A stretch of DNA of 64,000 bases from Nesterenkonia sp. (GCF_029265375.1 NZ_JAJUJJ010000004.1:1-64000); one strand, 5' to 3'; shown: positions 53,792 through 62,927, counted from the first letter of the stretch. Notes: generated by a model from the sequence alone, not told the origin. Numbers and translations are program-made.

Positions 53792-54589
53792 CTAGGAGGA
53801 CCGGGAGGTCAGCCAGACCATCGACCCGATGAGCAGGGCCAGTCCCAGCGTCCAGATGAGCAGCCCCTCAGAGACTGGTCCCAGGAATCCCAGTGAGAAG
53901 CCGCCGGGAGTGCCCTGGTTCTCGTAGGTCTTCAGGAAGGCGATGATGTCGCGCTTATCCTCCGGAGGAATGTTGGCGTCATTGAACACCGGCATGTTCT
54001 GCGGTCCGGTGGTCATCGCCTCATAGATGTGGCGCTCCTCCACCCCGTGCAGCGAAGGTGCGAACTTTCCCTCAGTCAGGGCGCCGCCCGCGCCGGCAGC
54101 GTTGTGGCACATGGCGCAGTTGATGCGGAACAGCTCGCCGCCGCGGGAGGGGTCGCCCTGGTCGACGTCGAGGTACTCATCCTCCGGAACGGCGGGGCCG
54201 GTGCCGAGGGAGGCCACATAGGCGGCCAGCTGGGCGGTCTGCTCCTCGTTGAACTGCGGCGGCTTCTGCTGGGCCTGCGGTCCCTGCATCTGCATAGGCA
54301 TCCGGCCGGTGCCGACCTGGAAGTCCACCGAGGCTGCGCCGACGCCCACCAGAGACGGTCCGGCGTCGGTGCCCTCAGCGTTCATGCCGTGGCAGGTGGC
54401 GCAGTTGGCTACGAACAGTCGCTCGCCCTCCTCCACCTGCTCAGAGGTGTAGCCTTCCGGCAGGTTGGAGGCTTGAGCCTCATTGACCGTGGTCGCAGCG
54501 GCGTAGAGCCCGCCGGTGAGCAGCAGCCCCAGAAGGAGCAGCGCCACAAAGGCGAACGGATGGCGGCGCTTCTGCGTCAGTGCCTTCAC
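53792..54589 (-). CDS. qcrC: Dihaem cytochrome c of the bc1 complex
   Basis: A 265-residue membrane-bound cytochrome with two CxxCH haem sites, C63-ATC-H67 and C158-AMC-H162, an N-terminal membrane/signal helix (about 11-33) and a C-terminal anchor (LLIWTLGLALLIGSMVWL). In Actinobacteria it replaces soluble cytochrome c and transfers electrons from QcrA directly to CtaC. Between ctaE and qcrA, all on one strand. Confidence 0.95.
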   Translation of the reverse strand: MKALTQKRRHPFAFVALLLLGLLLTGGLYAAATTVNEAQASNLPEGYTSEQVEEGERLFVANCATCHGMNAEGTDAGPSLVGVGAASVDFQVGTGRMPMQMQGPQAQQKPPQFNEEQTAQLAAYVASLGTGPAVPEDEYLDVDQGDPSRGGELFRINCAMCHNAAGAGGALTEGKFAPSLHGVEERHIYEAMTTGPQNMPVFNDANIPPEDKRDIIAFLKTYENQGTPGGFSLGFLGPVSEGLLIWTLGLALLIGSMVWLTSRSS

Positions 54590-54647
54590 TTAGCCGGTGT
54601 CCTTTTCTTCTCAGATGCGGTTCTTAAGCGTGTGGGGTGCTTCTTCG

Positions 54648-55295
54648 TCATACGAACTGCGGCAGCAGGTACACCACCGCGAACAGGGCGATCCACACTA
54701 CGTCGACGAAGTGCCAGTAGTAGGAGATCACCACGGCGGCGTGGGCCTCCTTGGCGGTGAACTTCACGCTGAAGTAGGCACGGACGATGACGTAGAGGAA
54801 GGCGAAGAGGCCGCCGATGACGTGGAGGCCGTGGAAGCCGGTGGTGATGTAGAACGCCGAGCCGAAGGCGTTGGTCTGGATGGAGACCCCGTGGGAGACC
54901 AGCTCAGCGAACTCGAAGGACTGTCCCGCGATGAAGATGGCACCCATCAGGTAGGAGAGGATGTACCACTCCACCATGCCCCAGTTCTTCACCTGCAGCA
55001 GGCCCCCGGTGCGCCGAGGCTGGTGGCGCTCCGCGGCGAAGACGCCGAATTGCGCGGTCACCGAGCTGGCCACCAGGATCACCGTGATGATTCCTGCCAG
55101 GACCAGGTCCAGACGGGCGCTGTACTCGGCCCACATCTCAGCCTGCGTGGAGCGCAGCGTGAAGAACATGGCGAACAGGCCGGCGAAGAACATCAGCTCG
55201 CTGGTGAGCCACACCATGGTGCCCACGGACACCATATTCGGGCGGTTCGGCAGCGCGCGCGCCGGAACGTTGGGAGCTTGGGTTGCAGACGTCAC
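54648..55295 (-). CDS. ctaE: Cytochrome c oxidase subunit III
   Basis: A 215-residue protein with five membrane helices; MVWLTSELMFFAGLFAMFFTLRS, FYITTGFHGLHVIGG and ISYYWHFVDVVWIALF are the family markers. The start is GTG 55295 (MTSATQAPN): a CATAAT -10 box ends six bases upstream and no ribosome site is visible, so the transcript is likely leaderless. It leads the ctaE-qcrCAB operon and diverges from trpD across a 245-base gap, as in mycobacteria. Confidence 0.95.
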   Translation of the reverse strand: MTSATQAPNVPARALPNRPNMVSVGTMVWLTSELMFFAGLFAMFFTLRSTQAEMWAEYSARLDLVLAGIITVILVASSVTAQFGVFAAERHQPRRTGGLLQVKNWGMVEWYILSYLMGAIFIAGQSFEFAELVSHGVSIQTNAFGSAFYITTGFHGLHVIGGLFAFLYVIVRAYFSVKFTAKEAHAAVVISYYWHFVDVVWIALFAVVYLLPQFV

Positions 55296-55301
55296 AGAGA
55301 C

Positions 55302-55307
55302 ATTATG
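55302..55307 (-). promoter_or_regulatory. -10 box of the ctaE-qcrCAB operon
   Basis: CATAAT on the minus strand six bases before GTG 55295. This is one of the better -10 matches in the window. Confidence 0.55.
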
Positions 55308-55436
55308 TCCTGAAAATGATCCGCTTTGCCATCGGCCAGCCGGGTGTGGCGAGGGCCTGCATCCTTGTGATGGCGCTGTTTTCCGCGTCATCTCTGGGAT
55401 CGGCTCACGGTGGGCGTGACGAAAGTTGCATGAATA

Positions 55437-55455
55437 TTTCTACACATCGTCGAAA
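55437..55455. promoter_or_regulatory. Imperfect CTAC-N5-GTCG dyad between ctaE and trpD
   Basis: TTTCTAC (55437-55443) and GTCGAAA (55449-55455) with a 5-base spacer ACATC; one mismatch in seven. Arms and spacer resemble the two dyads before ctaC (60454-60466 and 60621-60641). It sits about 140 bases before ctaE and 85 before trpD. Confidence 0.3.
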
Positions 55456-55528
55456 AACGTCCTCTCAGGTGCTCCCCGCGCCCTGGTGGCTCTCAGGCAC
55501 CGACTCCGACGGCGCGGGGGTTGGCGTC

Positions 55529-55534
55529 TACAGT
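55529..55534 (+). promoter_or_regulatory. trpD -10 box
   Basis: TACAGT six bases before ATG 55541. GGAG within the spacer is too close to be a normal ribosome site. Confidence 0.4.
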
Positions 55535-55540
55535 GGAGCC

Positions 55541-56596
55541 ATGAGCGCAGCAGAGCACAGCACCGAGATGTCATGGCCTGATCTCCTGGAACGGCTGCTC
55601 AGCGGGGAGTCGATCTCCGCCGGTGCGGCCTCGTGGGCCATGTCGCAGCTGATGAGCGGTGAGCTCTCCGACGCTCAGGTGGCCGGGTTCCTGGTGGCCC
55701 TGCGCGCCAAGGGAGAGACAGCCCAGGAGCTGCTGGGGCTCTCCGAGGCGATGATGGCAAAGGCCGAGCCGATCACCATAACCGGCCCTGCGGTGGACAT
55801 TGTGGGCACCGGCGGCGACCGGCTGGGCACGGTCAATATCTCGACTATGAGTTCGCTGGTGGCCGTGGGAGCCGGAGCCAGGGTGGTCAAGCACGGCAAT
55901 CGCGGCGCCTCCACCACTGCCGGGGCCGCCGATGTGATCGAGGCCCTGGGCGTGGACCTCCGGCTCACCCCCGAGCGTGTCGCCGCGGCAGCGCAGCAGG
56001 TGGGTATCACCTTTCTGTTTGCCCAGCAGTTTCATCCGGCGATGCGTCACGTCATGCCGGCCCGGCGCCAGCTGGCGGTGCGGACCGTGTTCAATTTCCT
56101 GGGTCCGCTGTCCAATCCGTCGCGTCCTGAGGCGCAGGCGATCGGCTGCGCCTCTGCGGAATTGGCTCCGCGCATCGCGGAGACGCTGGCGGCCCGGGGC
56201 ACCCGCGGGCTGGTCTTCCGCGGACAGGACGGCCGTGACAAGATCACCACCTCATCGGCGACCGACCTCTGGGAGGTGCGCGACGGGGACGTGACGCACT
56301 GCAAGCTCACCCCGGAGGATCTGGGGGTGCGCCGCTGCCGGGTGGAGGACCTCCGCGGCGGCTCCGCGCAGCACAACGCCGGAGTGGTCCGGGCTCTGCT
56401 TGCCGGTGAGGAGGGCCCGGTGCGCGAGGCGGTGGTGGTCAATGCCGCTGCAGGACTGACGGCCTTGGATCCTCAGGCCCCCGGTGATGTGCTGTCTCGG
56501 CTCAGGGCCAATATGGAGCGCGCTGCTGAGTCCATCGACTCCGGGGCCGCTGCTGAGGTGCTCCGCCGCTGGGTGGAGTTCAGCACGGCGGGCTGA
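55541..56596 (+). CDS. trpD: Anthranilate phosphoribosyltransferase
   Basis: A 351-residue enzyme adding phosphoribosyl to anthranilate for tryptophan. DIVGTGGDRLGTVNISTMSSL binds PRPP, KHGNRGASTTAGAADVIEALG and FNFLGPLSNPSRP follow. It stands alone here with no other trp gene. The start ATG 55541 is preferred over longer frames to 55283. It is convergent with def. Confidence 0.95.
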   Translation: MSAAEHSTEMSWPDLLERLLSGESISAGAASWAMSQLMSGELSDAQVAGFLVALRAKGETAQELLGLSEAMMAKAEPITITGPAVDIVGTGGDRLGTVNISTMSSLVAVGAGARVVKHGNRGASTTAGAADVIEALGVDLRLTPERVAAAAQQVGITFLFAQQFHPAMRHVMPARRQLAVRTVFNFLGPLSNPSRPEAQAIGCASAELAPRIAETLAARGTRGLVFRGQDGRDKITTSSATDLWEVRDGDVTHCKLTPEDLGVRRCRVEDLRGGSAQHNAGVVRALLAGEEGPVREAVVVNAAAGLTALDPQAPGDVLSRLRANMERAAESIDSGAAAEVLRRWVEFSTAG

Positions 56597-56614
56597 GGTG
56601 ACCTGCGGGGCGGC

Positions 56615-57208
56615 TCAGTCCGCGTCGTCCTCATGGCCGAAGGGGTCGGGGTCCACCCCGGGCAGCCAGCTGTGTCCGGGCTCGTTCCAGCCTTCGCGCT
56701 TGACGATCTTCTTCCAGCGCTTGGCGTACCGGTCTGCCAGGCGGTTGACGTAGAGATAGCCGTCCAGGTGGTCGTATTCGTGCTGCATGATGCGCGCAAA
56801 CCAGCCGCGGGCTTCGAACTGAACCGGTTCGCCATCGGCGTTGAGACCAGTGATCTCGATGTGGTCGCTGCGTTTGAGGGGGAAGCTGTAGCCGGGAGCT
56901 GAGAGGCAGCCCTCCACCTCCTGCTCCGGGTCAGGAAGCTCCTGGGAGACTCTGCCGATCAGCCGCAGCCGCGGGTTGATGATGACTCCCCGATTCGGCA
57001 CGGCCCCGGTATCACCCGAGTACTTCCAGGTGAAGATCCGCAGGCCCACGCCGATCTGCGGGGCCGCCAGCCCGACGCCGTTGGACGCTTCGAGCGTCTC
57101 CTCCATATCCACCAGCAGCTCGCGGATGGATTCGTCGATGCTCTCCACCTCGGCGGCGCGGCGGTGCAGAACCGGCTCGCCATGGATGACGATGGGACGT
57201 ACGGCCAT
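56615..57208 (-). CDS. def: Peptide deformylase
   Basis: A 197-residue metal enzyme removing N-formyl from nascent chains. All three active-site motifs are present: GVGLAAPQ (44-51), EGCLS (99-103, metal Cys), and HEYDH (143-147, two metal His and catalytic Glu). GAGAGG lies upstream of the ATG. Between trpD and ctaF. Confidence 0.95.
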   Translation of the reverse strand: MAVRPIVIHGEPVLHRRAAEVESIDESIRELLVDMEETLEASNGVGLAAPQIGVGLRIFTWKYSGDTGAVPNRGVIINPRLRLIGRVSQELPDPEQEVEGCLSAPGYSFPLKRSDHIEITGLNADGEPVQFEARGWFARIMQHEYDHLDGYLYVNRLADRYAKRWKKIVKREGWNEPGHSWLPGVDPDPFGHEDDAD

Positions 57209-57292
57209 TCAGGTGATCCTCTCTGGACACGGCAATGCCCGCCGCAGAACCTGCTGCGACGGGCCGCCGTCTATGACACTGTGCGGCAGCAG

Positions 57293-57697
57293 TCAGTGGG
57301 CGTAGGTCTTGCGGTTGCCCTCCAAGGCCCATCCGCTGATGAAGAAGACGACGGGGATCAGGGCGATGAACACCACCCACCAGTCGATGGCCAGACCGAA
57401 GACCGCGAAGGCAAGTGAGAAGCCCAGGCCCAGCGGCCACCAGCTCCAGGGGTAGAACTCGCCGTAGTTGCCGGTCATGTCTGAGATATCGCCCTCGGGG
57501 TTGTCCCCGTCCATGGCCTCTTTGGCGTTCTTATCGGTGGCTCGGAGGTAGAACCACAGCATGAAGCCCAGTCCTGCGGCCAGCAGCAGCAGGGGGAAAC
57601 CCGCCAGTTCGTCGAATCCGGTGACGAAACCGTAGATGAAGGCAACGACCAGGAAGAAGACGCCGATGACGCCGAAGATTCCAACATTGGTTTTCAT
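57293..57697 (-). CDS. ctaF: Cytochrome c oxidase subunit IV (actinobacterial)
   Basis: A 134-residue protein with four membrane helices, special to actinobacterial aa3 oxidase. DMTGNYGEFYPWSWWPLGLG before the third helix is its marker. AGGGAG lies four bases before the ATG. It follows ctaD by eight bases. Confidence 0.92.
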   Translation of the reverse strand: MKTNVGIFGVIGVFFLVVAFIYGFVTGFDELAGFPLLLLAAGLGFMLWFYLRATDKNAKEAMDGDNPEGDISDMTGNYGEFYPWSWWPLGLGFSLAFAVFGLAIDWWVVFIALIPVVFFISGWALEGNRKTYAH

Positions 57698-57705
57698 AGC
57701 GCTCC

Positions 57706-59430
57706 CTAGATTCCTGCCTTGTCCTTCTGGTCTGCCGGCCCGAACACCTTCCCTGCAGGGGTGTGCAGGCTGTGGCGCTCAGAGAGCTCCGGATGGTGCA
57801 GATCCAGGGCCGGACGCTCGGAACGGATTCGCGGCAGCGAATGGAAGTTGTGCCGCGGGGGCGGGCAGCTGGTGGCCCACTCCAAGGATCCGCCGAAGCC
57901 CCACGGGTCGTCGACGAGGACCTTCTTGCCCTTGCGGTGGGTGACCCACACGTTCCAGAAGAACGGGATGAGCGAGGCGCCGAGCACCATGGAGAACACG
58001 GTGGAGAACTGGTTCATCCCGGTGAAGCCGTCCTCGACCAGGTAGTCGGCATAGCGCCGCGGCATGCCCATCACTCCGAGCCAGTGCTGGACCATGAACG
58101 TGCCGTGGAAGCCGATGAACAGCATCCAGAAGTTGATCTTTCCCAGCCGCTCGTTCAGCATCTTCCCGGTCCACTTCGGCCACCAGAAGTAGAAGCCTGC
58201 GAACATGGCGAACACCACGGTGCCGAAGACCACGTAGTGGAAGTGGGCGACGACGAAGTAGGTGTCTGAGACGTGGAAGTCCAGCGGCGGAGAGGCCAGG
58301 ATGATGCCGGTCAGACCGCCGAACAGGAAGGTCACCAAGAAGCCCAGGCTCCACAGCATAGGGGTCTCGAAGGTGATCGATCCGCGCCACATGGTGCCGA
58401 TCCAGTTGAAGAACTTCACGCCGGTGGGAACGGCGATCAGCATGGTCATCAGCGCGAAGAACGGCAGCATCACCGCTCCGGTGACGTACATGTGGTGGGC
58501 CCAGACGGTCACCGACAGGGCCGCGATGGCAATGGTCGCGTAAACCAGTCCCTTGTACCCGAAGATCGGTTTGCGGCTGAACACCGGGATGATCTCGGAG
58601 ACGATGCCGAAGAACGGCAGGGCGATGATGTAGACCTCCGGGTGGCCGAAGAACCAGAAGAGGTGCTGCCAGAGGATCGCTCCGCCGGACTCCGGGTCGA
58701 AGATATGTCCGCCGAGCCGGCGATCCATGGCCAGGCCGAACAGAGCCGCGGCCAGCGGCGGGAAGGCCATCAGCACCAGAATCGAGGTCACCAGGGTGTT
58801 CCAGGTGAAGATCGGCATCCGCCACATAGTCATGCCCGGGGCGCGCATGCAGATGATGGTGGTGATGAAGTTCACGCCGCCGAAGATTGTGCCGAAGCCG
58901 GTCAGCGCCAGTCCCAGCACCCACAGGTCCCCACCGACGCCCGGGGTATAGGTGGTGTCGGACAGCGGCGCATAGGCGAACCACCCGAAGGAGGCCGCGC
59001 CCTGCGGGGTGAGGAAGCCGGCCATAGCCACCAGCGAGCCGAAGAGGAACAGCCAGAACGCCAGCGCGTTCAGACGCGGGAACGCCACATCGGGAGCGCC
59101 GATCTGCAGCGGCATGATCACATTGGCGAAGCCGGCGAACAGCGGGGTGGCGAACATCAGCAGCATCACCGTTCCGTGCATGGTGAACAGCTGGTTGTAC
59201 TGCTCCTTGGTCTGCAGGAACTGCATTCCGGGCTCGAAGAGCTCGGCACGGATGATCAGTGCCATCACACCGCCGAGGCAGAAGAACAGGAAGGAGGTGA
59301 TCAGGTACATGTACCCGATCGTCTTGTGGTCAGTGGTGCTGAGCCAGTTGACCACGATCCGTCCCTTGGAGACCGGGACGCTGCGGCTGGCCTCGCGTGA
59401 GGAGTCGGAGGAGTATTCCATCGTGGACAT
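57706..59430 (-). CDS. ctaD: Cytochrome c oxidase subunit I
   Basis: A 574-residue haem-copper oxidase core with twelve membrane helices. [17 protein letters not shown] carries a haem a ligand, [17 protein letters not shown] holds the Cu-B His-Tyr pair and the proton-channel Glu, [10 protein letters not shown] gives two more Cu-B His, and [12 protein letters not shown] binds both haems. It reduces O2 to water and pumps protons. It lies two bases after ctaC and eight before ctaF. Confidence 0.97.
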   Translation of the reverse strand: MSTMEYSSDSSREASRSVPVSKGRIVVNWLSTTDHKTIGYMYLITSFLFFCLGGVMALIIRAELFEPGMQFLQTKEQYNQLFTMHGTVMLLMFATPLFAGFANVIMPLQIGAPDVAFPRLNALAFWLFLFGSLVAMAGFLTPQGAASFGWFAYAPLSDTTYTPGVGGDLWVLGLALTGFGTIFGGVNFITTIICMRAPGMTMWRMPIFTWNTLVTSILVLMAFPPLAAALFGLAMDRRLGGHIFDPESGGAILWQHLFWFFGHPEVYIIALPFFGIVSEIIPVFSRKPIFGYKGLVYATIAIAALSVTVWAHHMYVTGAVMLPFFALMTMLIAVPTGVKFFNWIGTMWRGSITFETPMLWSLGFLVTFLFGGLTGIILASPPLDFHVSDTYFVVAHFHYVVFGTVVFAMFAGFYFWWPKWTGKMLNERLGKINFWMLFIGFHGTFMVQHWLGVMGMPRRYADYLVEDGFTGMNQFSTVFSMVLGASLIPFFWNVWVTHRKGKKVLVDDPWGFGGSLEWATSCPPPRHNFHSLPRIRSERPALDLHHPELSERHSLHTPAGKVFGPADQKDKAGI

Positions 59431-59432
59431 GG

Positions 59433-60326
59433 TCAGCTATCCCCTCTGGTCAGGGTCTGTTGGTCTTGCAGGTTGGGATTGCGATTGTACTCATCGCCCA
59501 GGTGTCCCTCATCGAGGGTCTCCAGATAGTCGACGAACTCGTCGGCCTCGACCACTTCGACGTTGAACAGCATCTCTGAGTGGTACTCACCGCAGAGCTC
59601 GGCGCACTTGCCGTCGAAGCTGCCGGTCTCCTGGGGGTTGAGGTAGATGTAGTTGGTCCGGCCGGGAACCAAATCCCGCTTCTGCAGGAAGGCCGGCACC
59701 CAGAAGGAGTGGATGACGTCGCGGGACTTCAGCTCGAAGGTGATGTCGTGATCCACGGGCAGGTAGATGGTCGGCAGAGTGTCACGCACGCCCTCCTCGC
59801 CGGTGAGGTGGCCCTGAGTGCTGGTGTCGTGCACCTCGTATTCGGTGCCGTCCTCCGCCGTGTAGGTGTAGTTCCAGTCCCAGGCCCACTGCTTGCCGTA
59901 GACCTCGATGGTCATATCGGGCTCTTCGTACGGCTCGTCGACGGAGCGCTGCACCTGGTCGGTGTAGAAGAAGAGCACTGCCACCATCACCAGCGGAACA
60001 ATGGTGTACATGATCTCCAGCGGCACGTTATAGGCCAGCTGACGGGGATAGCCGGTCTCCCCCTTGCGCCGGCGGTAGGCGACCATGCACCAGAGCATCA
60101 GGCCCCAGGTGATGAGTCCGACGACCAGCGCTGCGATCCAGGAGTTGACCCACAGGTCGGTCAGCTCCGCAGTGTTGGTGGTCGTGTCCCGCTCGCCGGG
60201 AAGCCAGCCCCGCCGCGCGGGGTGGTCTTCTGCACAGGCAGTGAGCACCATCAGCGCCACGCCGGCCAGGGCAAAGGACTTCGCCGTTCGGCTGAAGCTG
60301 CCGGTTCGCTCCTGCGAAGAACTCAC
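59433..60326 (-). CDS. ctaC: Cytochrome c oxidase subunit II (lipoprotein)
   Basis: A 297-residue subunit that carries the Cu-A centre. The signal peptide ends in LTAC (residues 28-31), a lipobox; two membrane helices follow, then a cupredoxin domain with [12 protein letters not shown] and [12 protein letters not shown] (Cu-A). GTG 60326 is chosen because AGGAAGG lies upstream; a frame opens earlier at 60431. It accepts electrons from QcrC. It leads the ctaC-ctaD-ctaF operon. Confidence 0.95.
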   Translation of the reverse strand: MSSSQERTGSFSRTAKSFALAGVALMVLTACAEDHPARRGWLPGERDTTTNTAELTDLWVNSWIAALVVGLITWGLMLWCMVAYRRRKGETGYPRQLAYNVPLEIMYTIVPLVMVAVLFFYTDQVQRSVDEPYEEPDMTIEVYGKQWAWDWNYTYTAEDGTEYEVHDTSTQGHLTGEEGVRDTLPTIYLPVDHDITFELKSRDVIHSFWVPAFLQKRDLVPGRTNYIYLNPQETGSFDGKCAELCGEYHSEMLFNVEVVEADEFVDYLETLDEGHLGDEYNRNPNLQDQQTLTRGDS

Positions 60327-60453
60327 AGACGGCCCTTCCTCTTCACTTGGTGTGCGAGTGACTCGCGCACATTCTCTTGGGTCTTGATCGACGCCTGCGG
60401 GCAGCCGCGCCTTCAGGCAGATCAGCGACATCTTTACGCTGGGAACAAGACTA

Positions 60454-60466
60454 CTACGACTCGTAG
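60454..60466. promoter_or_regulatory. CTAC-N5-GTAG dyad upstream of ctaC
   Basis: CTACGA-C-TCGTAG is a perfect 13-base palindrome; the core is CTAC-GACTC-GTAG, spacer 5. It lies 128 bases before the ctaC start. An extra CTA (60451-60453) precedes it. A candidate operator whose regulator is unknown; MecI/BlaI-family repressors use similar CTAC/GTAG half-sites. Confidence 0.4.
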
Positions 60467-60580
60467 AGAAAGCGCTCGAGGCACAGGGGTGTCCGAGCCA
60501 CCACCGACGTCTGCCGGCAGGGCCGTGGAGGGTTGATTCTGCGGCTCGCTGCGCAAGCTCTCAGCGGCGGATCAACGCAC

Positions 60581-60615
60581 AGAGGCCCGCCCCCAGCTGC
60601 AGGGTGCGGGCCTCT
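60581..60615. terminator. Hairpin terminator downstream of the Fe-S carrier gene
   Basis: AGAGGCCCGC (60581-60590) and GCGGGCCTCT (60606-60615), perfect 10-bp arms with a 15-base loop. It lies 48 bases after the minus-strand erpA stop, with no U run on that strand. Confidence 0.65.
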
Positions 60616-60620
60616 CTATT

Positions 60621-60641
60621 ACTTCTACATTAAGTAGAAGT
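60621..60641. promoter_or_regulatory. Perfect 8-bp dyad with CTAC-N5-GTAG core
   Basis: Arms ACTTCTAC (60621-60628) and GTAGAAGT (60634-60641), spacer ATTAA. It is A+T-rich against its surroundings. The core and spacer match the palindrome at 60454-60466. It could be an operator or part of the erpA transcript end. Confidence 0.4.
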
Positions 60642-60662
60642 GTGGTGCGTCAGTTGCGGATC

Positions 60663-61049
60663 TCAGTGGAACGAGTCCCCGCAGGCGCAGGATCCGCCGG
60701 CATTGGGGTTGTCGATGGTGAAGCCCTGCTTGGAGATGGAGTCTTCGAAGTCGATGGTGGCCCCCTCCAGATACGGGACGCTCATCTTGTCCACGATGAC
60801 CTCCACCCCGTCGAATTCGCGCAGGGTGTCGCCGTCGAGCACCCGCTCGTCGAAGTAGAGCTGATAGATCAGGCCGCTGCAGCCGCCGGGCTGGACCGCC
60901 ACGCGCAGCCGGAGGTCCTGGCGCCCCTCCTGCTCCAGCAGCGAGGCGACCTTCTGTGCGGCTGCCTCGGAGAGCTCGACCTTGTGGGTCTTGTACCCCT
61001 CGACCTCGTTGCCTCGGATCTCGGTGGTCTCTTGGGTCGGAGTGCTCAT
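60663..61049 (-). CDS. erpA: A-type iron-sulfur cluster carrier (ErpA/HesB family)
   Basis: A 128-residue IscA-like protein delivering Fe-S clusters to client enzymes. The three conserved Cys are present: GCSGL and the C-terminal GGSCACGDSFH. A client in this window could be the Rieske QcrA. It lies on the same strand upstream of ctaC, with a terminator between. Whether it is ErpA or another A-type carrier is not certain. Confidence 0.87.
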   Translation of the reverse strand: MSTPTQETTEIRGNEVEGYKTHKVELSEAAAQKVASLLEQEGRQDLRLRVAVQPGGCSGLIYQLYFDERVLDGDTLREFDGVEVIVDKMSVPYLEGATIDFEDSISKQGFTIDNPNAGGSCACGDSFH

Positions 61050-61136
61050 CGCGTTCTCCCTCTCCTCACATGGGACGGTGTGCTCCTATTGAGGGTACCA
61101 ACGACGGCGGCTGCGGCATCATTCCCGCCGCGCCAG

Positions 61137-61142
61137 TAGACT
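61137..61142 (+). promoter_or_regulatory. -10 box for the DUF3043 gene
   Basis: TAGACT six bases before GTG 61149. The gap to divergent erpA is 99 bases. Confidence 0.45.
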
Positions 61143-61148
61143 GGGGCG

Positions 61149-61763
61149 GTGCTTGGACGTAGGAAGAAGACCCAGAATGAGCTCCTGGAGGCTGAGGCTG
61201 CCCAGGCTGCTGAGGCGCAGCAGCAGCAGCCGAAGAAGAAGCTGCCGGAGAAGAAGGGCGTGCCCACTCCGCGGCGCAAGGAGCGTGAAGCTGCCCGGAA
61301 GCGACCGCTGGTGGCCAATGACCGCAAGGTCGCTCGGCAGCGCGAACGGCAGCGGGTCGCTGAGGAGCGCGCGAAGATGCGCCGCGCCATGGAGACCGGC
61401 GAGGAGCGGTATCTGCCGGTGCGCGACCGCGGCCCCCAGAAGCGCTTCGCCCGCGACTATGTGGATGCGCGCACCGGCATCGGTGAGTGGCTGCTGATCA
61501 TTGTGCTGCTGTTCCTCTTCGGCTCCTTCGTGATGACCGAGGAGGCCCGCGCGATGGTGGCCTTCAGCCTCTGGGCGGTCATGTTCGCCGTCATCGTGGA
61601 GAGCTGGTGGGTAGGGCGAAAGGTCCGCCAGGGCATCGAGGCCAAGTACGGGCCCGGCAGCCTGGAGAAGGGCGTGCGGTTCTATGCCGCCATGCGGTCC
61701 CTGCAGGTGCGCCGGCTGCGGCTGCCCAAGCCGATGGTGGCTCGGGGCGAGTTCCCCAGCTGA
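61149..61763 (+). CDS. DUF3043 membrane protein
   Basis: A 204-residue actinobacterial protein of unknown role. A long basic and Gln/Lys-rich N-terminus (PTPRRKEREAARKRPLV, conserved) is followed by KRFARDYVDARTGIGEW, two membrane helices (LLIIVLLFLFGSFVM; MVAFSLWAVMFAVIVES) and a basic C-terminus. The GTG start has a TAGACT box six bases upstream and no ribosome site. Divergent from erpA, convergent with pyrD. Confidence 0.88.
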   Translation: MLGRRKKTQNELLEAEAAQAAEAQQQQPKKKLPEKKGVPTPRRKEREAARKRPLVANDRKVARQRERQRVAEERAKMRRAMETGEERYLPVRDRGPQKRFARDYVDARTGIGEWLLIIVLLFLFGSFVMTEEARAMVAFSLWAVMFAVIVESWWVGRKVRQGIEAKYGPGSLEKGVRFYAAMRSLQVRRLRLPKPMVARGEFPS

Positions 61764-61781
61764 GCCGGCGACTTCCCCTGC

Positions 61782-62882
61782 TCACCCGCGCACCGCTGCC
61801 GGACGACGCCGGGCCAGCTCCCTGTTGATCCTCCGGACCCACAGCGGACCCTGATAGATGAATCCGGTGTAGCCCTGGACGAGGTCGGCGCCCAGACGCA
61901 GCCGCTCCGACACGTCGTCGGCGGTGATGACGCCGCCGACCGAAATGATCGCAGCTGAGTCGCCGAGTCCGGCGCGAAGCCTGGTGAGCACCTGCCGGGA
62001 CCGCTCGGCGAGCACCGGCCCGCTCAGCCCCCCGGCGCCGGCGGCCTCCACCACCGAGGCCTCGCTGCGCAGCCGCTCCCGGGAGATAGTTGTGTTGGTG
62101 GCGATCACCCCGTCCAGTCCCAGCTCGGTGACCAGTTCGGCCACGGCGTCGACGTCGTCGTCTGCCAGATCGGGGGCAATCTTCACCAGCAAGGGCACAT
62201 GCCGTCCGGCGGCGGCATCGGCCTCCTCCCCCACTGCTCGCAGCAGCGGGCGCAGCCCCTCAATCTCCTGCAGCTGGCGAAGTCCGGGAGTGTTGGGCGA
62301 GGAGACGTTGACCACCAGGTAGTCGGCCACCGGCGCCAGGGTGGAGGCTGAGAGCAGGTAGTCCTCCACCGCCCCCTCCAGCGGCACCACTTTGGTCTTA
62401 CCGATGTTGACCCCCACCACCGGGGCATGCGCTCCGCGCTCTCTCAGCTTGGCGATGCGTGCCGCAGTGCGCTCCAGGCGTCTGCGCACCGCTGCTGCGC
62501 CGTCGTTGTTGAATCCCATCCGGTTGATCAGCGCCTGGTCCTGCACCAGCCGGAAGAGTCGGGGCGCGGGGTTTCCCGGCTGCGGCTGCGCGGTGACTGT
62601 TCCCACCTCAATATGGCCGAAGCCCAGGCAGGCCAGCGGCAGCACAGCGGTGGCGGACTTGTCGAACCCGGCTGCCAGCCCAAAGGGTGAGGGCCAGTCG
62701 ATTCCCAGGGCCCGGGTGCGCAGCGACTCCTGCGGGCGGGTCAGGCGCTGAAGCACCGCCCCCAGGCCGAGGCGGTGCGCGACCCGCAGACCGCTGACCG
62801 CCAGGCGGTGCGCCTGCTCAGGATCCATGCGGGACAGAACGAGCCGGAAAGCGGCGCGGTAGAGCGGAGCGTCAGAAGGCAT
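61782..62882 (-). CDS. pyrD: Dihydroorotate dehydrogenase (quinone, class 2)
   Basis: A 366-residue membrane-associated flavoenzyme that feeds electrons into quinone in UMP synthesis. Markers are GLAAGFDKSATAV, NRMGFNNDGA, VNVSSPNTPGLRQLQ (with the catalytic Ser of class 2), ATNTTISRE and the C-terminal GADLVQGYTGFIYQGP. It is separate from the pyr operon. ATG 62882 is preceded by TAGGAT and a 7-base gap nearly identical to the one before priA. The upstream frame to 63020 has no similarity. Confidence 0.95.
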   Translation of the reverse strand: MPSDAPLYRAAFRLVLSRMDPEQAHRLAVSGLRVAHRLGLGAVLQRLTRPQESLRTRALGIDWPSPFGLAAGFDKSATAVLPLACLGFGHIEVGTVTAQPQPGNPAPRLFRLVQDQALINRMGFNNDGAAAVRRRLERTAARIAKLRERGAHAPVVGVNIGKTKVVPLEGAVEDYLLSASTLAPVADYLVVNVSSPNTPGLRQLQEIEGLRPLLRAVGEEADAAAGRHVPLLVKIAPDLADDDVDAVAELVTELGLDGVIATNTTISRERLRSEASVVEAAGAGGLSGPVLAERSRQVLTRLRAGLGDSAAIISVGGVITADDVSERLRLGADLVQGYTGFIYQGPLWVRRINRELARRRPAAVRG

Positions 62883-62889
62883 AGTCCCG

Positions 62890-62895
62890 ATCCTA
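62890..62895 (-). promoter_or_regulatory. pyrD -10 box
   Basis: TAGGAT then CGGGACT then ATG on the minus strand; matches the priA promoter in 15 of 16 positions. Divergent from the hydrolase promoter in the same 57-base gap. Confidence 0.5.
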
Positions 62896-62927
62896 TCGGC
62901 CTGCGCCTGCCGGGTCCCGGCGCTTCC

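Larger units (their letters stand above)
60327..60662. other. Intergenic region between ctaC and the Fe-S carrier gene
   Basis: This 336-base gap contains no supported gene. It holds a CTAC-N5-GTAG dyad at 60454-60466, a hairpin terminator at 60581-60615, and a second longer dyad at 60621-60641, and it must contain the ctaCDF promoter. No -10 with good spacing to the ctaC start was identified; the ribosome site before ctaC means a 5-prime leader of unknown length. Confidence 0.7.

Noticed and set aside
58273-59400. 375-residue plus-strand open frame
   Set aside because: Antisense of ctaD; His/Glu-rich without domain.
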